DNA of 12,689 nucleotides from Deltaproteobacteria bacterium (GTDB lineage Bacteria > Desulfobacterota > Deferrisomatia > Deferrisomatales > Deferrisomataceae). Shown piece by piece: positions 5,590 to 10,613 of the stretch. The DNA lies in contig JAADGT010000300.1 of assembly GCA_013152215.1 (NCBI GenBank), forward strand, positions 1 through 12,689, read 5' to 3'. The position numbers and the translations under genes were made by a program. Each line of letters opens with the position of its first letter. Positions within the stretch are counted from its first letter, which is position 1. A model generated the notes under the pieces. That model ran no database searches and was not told the origin of the DNA. It saw only the letters and a list, made by a program, of their open reading frames with translations.

Positions 5590-7005
5590 TCAGTCGTCCA
5601 GCCCCAGCTCCTTCCAGCGTTTCTTGATCCGCTCCACCACCTCGGGCACCAGGGCCACCTCCACCGGCTTCTGTTCCCACTCGAACGGAACGGTGGCGTC
5701 CAGCAGGATGCGGGAGGTGATGAGCTTGTTGGAGTTGGGGTCCAGGGCCGGGTCCAGGGGCGTGGAGCGGCCGCGCTGGATGATCTGGGTGTCCCGGGCC
5801 GGATCGAACCGGGTGGCCAGGGCCCACCAGACCCGAGGCAGGTCGTCGGCTCGCACGTCGTGGTCCACCACGATCACCCCCTTCGTGCCGTAGGTGCAGG
5901 TGTTGCTGGCCACCACCGCGGCCGCCACCTGGTTGGCGTGGCCGGGGTACATCTGACGCACGCTCACGATGGCCCAGAACCGGCCGCAGGCCTCGGGCGG
6001 CAGGTACACCGACTCGATCCCGGGGATCCGCATCTTCTCCAGCTCGGTCCACAGGGTGGCTCCGCGCACGAACGCGAGCATCCAGTGGTTGTCGGTGACC
6101 GGGCGGCCCACCGACGTGGCCCACAGGATCGGCTTGTTCCGGTGGTAGACGCGTTCGACCACCATGGAGGGCTTGGGAATGGGGTGGAACAGCTCGTCGG
6201 TGTAGTACCCGGTGTACTCGCCGAACGGTCCCTCGGGCCGCAGATCGTCGGGGTCGATCCAGCCCTCGAGCACGATCTCCGCGTCGGCCGGGATCGGAAG
6301 GCCGGTGACCTTGCCCTGGGTGACCGTGACCGGCTCGCCCCGGAGCGACCCCACCACGTCGTACTCGCTGGCCTTGGCCACCATGGCGCTTCCCGCGAGC
6401 ATGAGTAGGGGGTCGCACCCGATCACCACGCAGGCGGGCATCTTCTGCCCGGCCTTCTTGTACTTCTTCAGGATGCGGTCGCCCCGCTTGCCCTTGAGGA
6501 TCTGGACCCCGATGCGGTTCTTCTCCTGGGCCTGCATACGGTAGGTGCCCAGGTTGATCTCGCCGGTCTCGGGGTCGCGGGTCACCAGGAACACGGCCGT
6601 GCCGATGTAGCGGCCGCCGTCCTTCTCGAAGAACCGGGGGGAAGGGAACCGGAAGATGTCCACGTCGTCGCCGCTGTACTCGTTTTCAAACACCGGTCCC
6701 GACTCCACCTCCTGGGCCGGGATGATCTTGTCCACCGCGAGCTTCATCCACTCCCGGGTGAGCTCGCACAGGCTCAGATGGGTGGGTTTGCCCAGGGCCA
6801 GGGCCAGCCGCTTGGTGGTGGCGAACGCGCCCGTGAACACGGGGCTGTCGTAGCCCTTGACGTTCTCGAACAGGAGGGCGGGCCCCTCCTGTTCCTCCAC
6901 GAGCTTGGCCACGTGGCTGAGCTCCAGGTCCCAGTCCACCTCGGCGCCGATCCGCTTGAGCTGCCCCTCTTCCTCGCAACGGGCGATGAAGTCCCTGAGG
7001 TCCAT
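5590..7005 (-). CDS. ppcB: phenylphosphate carboxylase beta subunit, UbiD family
   Basis: The 471-residue protein (roughly 53 kDa) is a UbiD-family subunit of the phenylphosphate carboxylase core. Visible features are EVDWDLELSHVAKL (22-35); PALLFENVKGYDSPVFTGA (42-60); KDGGRYIGTA (128-137); EINLGTYRMQ (149-158), with R156 aligning with Fdc1 Arg173; LRGEP (221-225); and PEGPFGEYTGYYTDE (257-271), with E258 and E263 aligning with Fdc1 Glu277/Glu282. The start at 7005 is chosen over the longer frame beginning at 7128 because AAGGAGGG sits just upstream and the N-terminus MDLRDFI matches the family, while the extension is AT-rich and unlike the family. It is the first gene of the leftward carboxylase group and diverges from lysR. 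Beta rather than alpha is assigned on length. Confidence 0.9.
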   Translation of the reverse strand: MDLRDFIARCEEEGQLKRIGAEVDWDLELSHVAKLVEEQEGPALLFENVKGYDSPVFTGAFATTKRLALALGKPTHLSLCELTREWMKLAVDKIIPAQEVESGPVFENEYSGDDVDIFRFPSPRFFEKDGGRYIGTAVFLVTRDPETGEINLGTYRMQAQEKNRIGVQILKGKRGDRILKKYKKAGQKMPACVVIGCDPLLMLAGSAMVAKASEYDVVGSLRGEPVTVTQGKVTGLPIPADAEIVLEGWIDPDDLRPEGPFGEYTGYYTDELFHPIPKPSMVVERVYHRNKPILWATSVGRPVTDNHWMLAFVRGATLWTELEKMRIPGIESVYLPPEACGRFWAIVSVRQMYPGHANQVAAAVVASNTCTYGTKGVIVVDHDVRADDLPRVWWALATRFDPARDTQIIQRGRSTPLDPALDPNSNKLITSRILLDATVPFEWEQKPVEVALVPEVVERIKKRWKELGLDD

Positions 7006-7027
7006 GTCTCCCTCCTTCGCAAAAAAT

Positions 7028-7112
7028 CGTTTGATGAGCTGCGACTCTAGCGCCCGATGGAAGCGGGGTCCAATCATATGTTTTGCATCAATATATAAGC
7101 TTGGGTTATTGT
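7028..7112 (-). promoter_or_regulatory. divergent ppcB/lysR control region with LysR-type box
   Basis: A perfect ATAA-N7-TTAT inverted repeat (7095-7109) contains the T-N11-A core expected of LysR-family recognition sites. It lies in the only strongly AT-rich patch between ppcB and lysR. On the minus strand a weak TTGGAC (7073-7068), 18 bases, TAGAGT (7049-7044) pair would start transcription near 7037 and put the box centre at about -65, the usual LysR activation position. An alternative sigma-54-like pair, GGGC (7055-7052) and TCGCA (7044-7040), has the right GG-N10-GC spacing but a weaker consensus. On the plus strand TTGCAT (7083-7088), 18 bases, TATTGT (7107-7112) would place the lysR promoter over the same box, fitting autorepression. 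The box is seen. The promoters are inferred. Confidence 0.55.
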
Positions 7113-7137
7113 TGTCCCGGCGCTCCACCAGGCCCCC

Positions 7138-7208
7138 GAGCTTTGGCGCGGTTCAAGAGCCGCCTAGCTGCCCAGCCGCCTAGCCGCCAGCGGGCCGAAG
7201 GCCCAAGA
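7138..7208 (+). repeat. R1 repeat, copy D (inverted), forming the lysR leader
   Basis: Inverted relative to copies A-C: GAGCTTTGGCGCGGTTC, AAGAGCCGCC, reverse-complement octamers (AGCCGCCTAGC and variants), then the hairpin GGGCCGAAGGCCC (7190-7202). The likely lysR Shine-Dalgarno AAGAGG (7205-7210) follows the hairpin immediately and the GTG start is at 7217. The repeat therefore supplies the leader of the regulator, and its hairpin could affect ribosome access. Confidence 0.75.
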
Positions 7209-7216
7209 GGTACCCC

Positions 7217-8098
7217 GTGCTCAACTTCAACCAGCTACGGACGTTCTACGAGGCCGCCCGGAGCGGAAGCTTCACCCGGGCGGCAGAGACCCTGTGCGTC
7301 ACCCAGCCGGCCGTGTCGGGGCAGATCCGGGCCCTGGAAGAGGCCCTGGGGCTTCGGCTGTTCCGGCGTCGGGGACGGAGCATGGTGCTCACCGAGGCCG
7401 GGGCCCTCGTGTTTCGGCAGGCCGAGCGGGTGTTCGCCCTGGAGCGGGAGATCGAGGGGTTGGTGGAGGAGCTCCGGACCGTGCGGCAGGGGCTGCTCAA
7501 GGTGGGCACCACCAAGACGTACGCCCGGTACGTCATGCCCGACATCCTGGGCCGGTTCCACGCCACGTACCCTGGGATCCGGATCGTGCTGGACGAGGGG
7601 GCCTCCGCGGCGGTGGTCCGATCGGTGCTCGAAGGCCGCAGCGAGATGGCCGTGGTGGGCTTGGCCGAACCGGTCCGGGGGTTGCGGTGCGTTCCGTTCC
7701 GGAGGGAGGAGGTGGTGCTGTTCGCCGCCCCGGGGCACCCCCTGGCGGGCCGGGGGGCGGTGGGGTTTTCGGAGTTGGCCGGGGAGCTGATGGTCCTCAA
7801 GGAGGAGGGCTCGACCACCCGCACCCTGGTGCGCGACGCCTGCCGGCGGCACGGCGTGTCGCCCAAGGTGCTGGTGGAGACCAGCAACCTGGAGTTCATC
7901 AAGGACGTGGTGGCCCGGGGGGAGGGGATCTCGTTTCTGGTTCGGTGCGCGGTGGAGGAGGAGCTGGGGGCGGGGAAGGTGGTGGAGATCCCGCTGCGGG
8001 ACGAGCGCCTGTGGCTGGACGTCTTCATCGTGTGTCCGGAGCCGGACGTGCTCTCCCCGGCCGCGCGGGCGTTCCTGGAGATCCTGGAGGAAAGCTAG
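7217..8098 (+). CDS. LysR-type transcriptional regulator
   Basis: The 293-residue protein has the LysR N-terminal winged helix-turn-helix (about 3-62), with LRTFYEAARSGSFTRAAE (7-24) and VTQPAVSGQIRALEEALG (28-45), then a linker helix and a periplasmic-binding-protein-like effector domain (about 90-290), beginning KVGTTKTYARYVMPDILG. It starts at GTG; the codon choice is supported by AAGAGG upstream and the family N-terminus MLNFNQLRTF. It is the only plus-strand gene and diverges from ppcB. By the usual LysR arrangement it is likely the effector-responsive regulator of the ppc genes, perhaps sensing phenol, phenylphosphate or 4-hydroxybenzoate. The effector cannot be read from the sequence. 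The stop codon TAG falls within a GCTAGGCG repeat unit. Confidence 0.95.
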   Translation: MLNFNQLRTFYEAARSGSFTRAAETLCVTQPAVSGQIRALEEALGLRLFRRRGRSMVLTEAGALVFRQAERVFALEREIEGLVEELRTVRQGLLKVGTTKTYARYVMPDILGRFHATYPGIRIVLDEGASAAVVRSVLEGRSEMAVVGLAEPVRGLRCVPFRREEVVLFAAPGHPLAGRGAVGFSELAGELMVLKEEGSTTRTLVRDACRRHGVSPKVLVETSNLEFIKDVVARGEGISFLVRCAVEEELGAGKVVEIPLRDERLWLDVFIVCPEPDVLSPAARAFLEILEES

Positions 8099-8107
8099 GC
8101 GGCTGGG

Positions 8108-8345
8108 CGGCGGTTATTAACCCAGGCGACAAAAGAGGCGCGTTGCCTCAGAGCGCGGGGCAAGGGACCTGCCTCCGGCCGGGCGCGAAGTCGGGCATCG
8201 AGATTCGCCGCGCAGGCACGGCACCGAAGAGCTGGTTTCATGACAACTCGGTGGAATCCGAACCATTTCGTGGTCCGAGCGTCAGAGGCCCTGCGCGGCG
8301 AGCGAAGGGGCCGCGCCCGGCTCTCCGACAGGACCCTTGCCCCTC
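8108..8345 (-). repeat. R2 dispersed repeat, copy e (inverted, tail type 2), between lysR and HAD gene
   Basis: The reverse complement of this interval matches the other copies: GATTCGCCGCGCAGG (about 8201-8215) is the complement of CCTGCGCGGCGAATC, and CTGCGCGGCGAGCGAAGG (about 8291) and CCGGCTCTCC (8318-8327) match the head. It is the most diverged copy in the middle: the GAATTCACGG block has become CCATTTCGTGG. Its tail (GGTTATTAA, GGCGACAAAAGAGGCGCG, GGCAAGGGACCTGCC) matches copy a. The 274-bp gap between the convergent genes is almost wholly this repeat. Confidence 0.8.
8130..8149 (-). terminator. probable intrinsic terminator of the pps operon
   Basis: On the minus strand GAGGC (8149-8145), a five-base loop, GCCTC (8139-8135) and TTTTG (8134-8130) form a short GC-rich hairpin followed by a U-tract. 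It lies about 225 bases past the HAD stop, at the far end of R2 copy e, and reads only in the direction of the pps operon. The stem is only five pairs, so termination may be partial. Confidence 0.5.
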
Positions 8346-8372
8346 CGAGCAGGGAGCGATAGCGCCGGGTTA

Positions 8373-9065
8373 CTAGCTTTGGCCTTCCGGCCTTCCGGCC
8401 TTCCGGCGTTCCAGCGGCTCGCAGAGCGAGCCCACGACCTCCCGCAGGTCGGTCAGCACCAGGTCGGGCCGGGCGGCCCGGATCGCGGCCTCGGTGCTCT
8501 CGCCCCCCAGCACGATGGCCACCCGGCACCCGGCGGCCCGGGCTGCCCCGATGTCGGAGAGGCTGTCCCCCACCATCAAGGCCTCGGCCGCGGTCGCGCC
8601 CAGGGCGGCGAGGGCCTTGTGGATTCCTTCGGGAGCGGGTTTCATCCGAGGCACGTCGTTTCGGGTCACCACCACCCCGAACCGCCCGTCGATGCCCAGT
8701 CGGGTCACGATGTGGGCTACAGACCTGCGGCCCACGTTGGTCACGAGGCCCGTGGGGACCCCGAGCGCCTGGAGCCGGGTAAGCACCGATGAGGCCCCAG
8801 GCTGCAGGGTCCAACGGGTGGCGGCGTCCAGGTCGTACCGATCGTAGATGGGCTCAAGGGTTTGCTCCACGCGGGCGCGCAGGCCCGGGGCGCCCGCCTC
8901 CATCGCTGCCTTCCAGATGCCCGCGTAGTTCAAACCGGCAAACCGCTCCGGTCCACAGCCAAGCACCCCCGCGGCGGCCCGGCGCAGCTCGGCCTCGGCC
9001 TCTTCCAGCTTCCACTGGAAGTCCACGAGCGTCCCCTCCAGGTCGAACAGCACGCACCGGATCAT
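8373..9065 (-). CDS. HAD-family phosphatase (phosphoglycolate phosphatase-like)
   Basis: The 230-residue protein is a HAD hydrolase with a helical cap. Motif I is FDLEGTLVD (7-15), with nucleophile D8 but Glu at the usual +2 Asp (E10). Motif II is LVTN (107-110), motif III Lys is K142 in RMKPAPEG, and motif IV is MVGDSLSD (164-171). The cap spans about 18-85. The start has GAGGAGGGG upstream and lies 16 bases after the DUF120 gene, so it is the last gene of the pps operon. The substrate is unknown. Operon context suggests small phosphates, for example a flavin or prenyl phosphate intermediate, or detoxification of surplus phenylphosphate. The last 10 residues (RRKAGRPEGQ) and the stop are encoded by a GGAAGGCC octamer array, so the native C-terminus may have been altered by repeat DNA. 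Confidence 0.88.
   Translation of the reverse strand: MIRCVLFDLEGTLVDFQWKLEEAEAELRRAAAGVLGCGPERFAGLNYAGIWKAAMEAGAPGLRARVEQTLEPIYDRYDLDAATRWTLQPGASSVLTRLQALGVPTGLVTNVGRRSVAHIVTRLGIDGRFGVVVTRNDVPRMKPAPEGIHKALAALGATAAEALMVGDSLSDIGAARAAGCRVAIVLGGESTEAAIRAARPDLVLTDLREVVGSLCEPLERRKAGRPEGQS
8381..8412 (-). repeat. GGCCTTCC octamer array in the 3' end of the HAD gene
   Basis: Four consecutive 8-base units (GGCCTTCC three times, then GGCGTTCC) lie inside the reading frame of the HAD gene and encode its final residues before a TAG in AAAGCTAG. Because 8 is not a multiple of 3, gain or loss of a unit would shift the frame of the tail. Confidence 0.8.
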
Positions 9066-9081
9066 GGAGCCCCTCCTCGGG

Positions 9082-9513
9082 TCAACTGGGGTGCAAGGAC
9101 AGGGAGCACCGGTCGCCGTCCCGCAGGCCGAGCTCCTCTCGGAGGCACGTGGCCGCGAGCACCTCGACCAGTCCCTCGGGGTAGGAGGGGACGTGGGGGC
9201 GCACGATCACGCCCGGAACCCTGCCGGCCACGAGCACCGGGTAGCAAGCGGCCGAGCAAAAGGAAGGGTCGCCGGGCTCCAGGAGGAACCCCGGAACCCG
9301 GCGGACCCGTTGCCACCGCGCCAGGGATGCGGGATCGTGCACCAGGATGTTCAGGGTGCCCGGGAACGGGCGGAACCCCGCCCGTTCCCGGACCTGCTCG
9401 ACCACCCACGGAAGGTCCACGAACCCGGCCGCCTCGCCCCTGCCCGAGGAGACCACCCCTTCGATCCGCACCGGTGCCCCGTGGGGGCGGGCCGAGGCTG
9501 GGTCGGTTTTCAC
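9082..9513 (-). CDS. DUF120 / CTP-dependent riboflavin kinase-like protein
   Basis: The 143-residue protein matches the archaeal RibK fold. It has IEGVVSSGRGEAAGFVDLP (17-35), corresponding to the glycine-rich nucleotide-binding start; GFRPFPGTLNILV (46-58), with the T53/N55 pair of the PGTLN motif that binds Mg2+ in the Methanocaldococcus jannaschii enzyme; and VPGVIVRPHVPSYPEGLVEVLA (99-120), then LREELGLRDGDRCSLSL (124-140). Archaeal RibK phosphorylates riboflavin to FMN using CTP. The GTG start overlaps the ppsB stop by 4 bases (GTGA), with a G-rich ribosome-binding site, so it is translated with the synthase. Bacteria normally use unrelated RibF, so its presence beside UbiX/UbiD genes suggests FMN supply for prFMN. 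A regulatory flavin or nucleotide sensor with the same fold is the main alternative. It occupies the place where PpsC might be expected but has no CBS motif. Confidence 0.88.
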   Translation of the reverse strand: MKTDPASARPHGAPVRIEGVVSSGRGEAAGFVDLPWVVEQVRERAGFRPFPGTLNILVHDPASLARWQRVRRVPGFLLEPGDPSFCSAACYPVLVAGRVPGVIVRPHVPSYPEGLVEVLAATCLREELGLRDGDRCSLSLHPS

Positions 9514-10610
9514 ACGCCCCCCACGGTCTGGGCCTTGTTCTGGACCGGCACCCCGGCCAGCAGCTTGCCCACGATGGCGTCCAGGGCCGACTTGGGCTTC
9601 TCCTTCGCCACGGTCCGGGCCGGTTTCTGGGACCACACCGTCTCCGGCCGCGCCTGGAGGGTCACGATGCTCTCCGGAAAGGGCAGGTCGGCATCCACGG
9701 CCCACTCCACGTCCATGGGCCGGCCGTAGTGCTTCTCGATCCGACGGGCGAGCCGGGTGAGCTCCTGGATCTCTTCGTCCGAAAGGGACGGCTTGGCCTG
9801 CTGGGCCTCGGGCACGCCCATCCGGCACACCCGTCCTGCGGCCGGGTCCAGGAGGTACGCCTCGGGTTTGGGCACCACGGTTCGCCGCAGGATGTCGAAG
9901 GTGACCTTGTCCACCAGGAAGTCGTCGGGGGTGATGTCGCCCGAGACCACCCCTTCGCCGAACCCCCAGGCGGCGTTGATGGCCACCTTGGAGCGGTCGC
10001 CGTTCACCGGGTTCAAGGTGAACAGGACGCCGGAGGTGCGGGCCCGGACCATCTTCTGGACGCCCACCGAGATCCTCACGTTCTCGTGGGTGAAGCCCTT
10101 CTCCTCCCGGTAGGCGATGACCCGGTCGCTGAACAGGCTCGCCCAGCAGCGCTTGACCTTGTCCACCACCTCGTCCTCACCTCGGACCCAGAGGTAGGTG
10201 TCCTGCTGGCCGGCAAAGGAGGCGTCCGCCATGTCCTCCAGCGTGGCGCTGGAGCGAACGGCCACCGGCAGGTCCTCGACCCCGCACCGGTCGCACAGGG
10301 CTCGGTACGAGGCCCGGACGGCCGTCTCCACCTCCTCGGGGATCGGAGCCTCCAGCACCATCCGCCGGGTCTCCTCGCCCACCTCCTGCACCGGCACCCC
10401 GTCGCGGATGCGGCGCAGAACCTTGCAGATGGGCTCCTTGATCCCGGTCTGGGTCAGGAAGTGGTAGTAGGCCTCGGTGGTCACGGCGAACCCCGGAGGC
10501 ACCCGGATGTCGGCCGCGAGCAGCTCCCCGAGGCTGGCGCACTTGCCCCCCACCAGCGGGGTGTCGTCTTTGCGACACTCCTCGAACCACGCGATGTCTT
10601 TTCGTCTCAT
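9510..10610 (-). CDS. ppsB: phenylphosphate synthase subunit B (ATP-binding half)
   Basis: The 366-residue protein (about 40 kDa) resembles the N-terminal ATP-binding part of phosphoenolpyruvate synthase (PPDK_N/ATP-grasp). Visible features are PLVGGKCASLGEL (18-30) and IRVPPGFAVTTEAY (35-48); AVRSSATLEDMADASFAGQQDTYL (117-140), holding the nucleotide-contacting Arg-Ser-Ser; VQKMVRARTSGVLFT (184-198); AAWGFGEGVVSG (213-224); and MDVEWAVD (299-306) with LQARPET (318-324). In Thauera the 40-kDa protein uses ATP to phosphorylate the histidine of the 70-kDa subunit, with overall products phenylphosphate, AMP and phosphate. It starts 3 bases after the ppsA stop, and its Shine-Dalgarno GAGGAG is the end of ppsA. 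Its own stop overlaps the DUF120 start. The last 40 residues past the ATP-grasp are unremarkable. Confidence 0.95.
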   Translation of the reverse strand: MRRKDIAWFEECRKDDTPLVGGKCASLGELLAADIRVPPGFAVTTEAYYHFLTQTGIKEPICKVLRRIRDGVPVQEVGEETRRMVLEAPIPEEVETAVRASYRALCDRCGVEDLPVAVRSSATLEDMADASFAGQQDTYLWVRGEDEVVDKVKRCWASLFSDRVIAYREEKGFTHENVRISVGVQKMVRARTSGVLFTLNPVNGDRSKVAINAAWGFGEGVVSGDITPDDFLVDKVTFDILRRTVVPKPEAYLLDPAAGRVCRMGVPEAQQAKPSLSDEEIQELTRLARRIEKHYGRPMDVEWAVDADLPFPESIVTLQARPETVWSQKPARTVAKEKPKSALDAIVGKLLAGVPVQNKAQTVGGV

Positions 10611-10613
10611 TCC

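Noticed and set aside
7006..7128. A 41-residue N-terminal extension of ppcB to an upstream ATG
   Set aside because: The extension crosses the AT-rich LysR-box region, has no good ribosome-binding site and does not resemble the UbiD family. The internal ATG at 7005 has AAGGAGGG in front.
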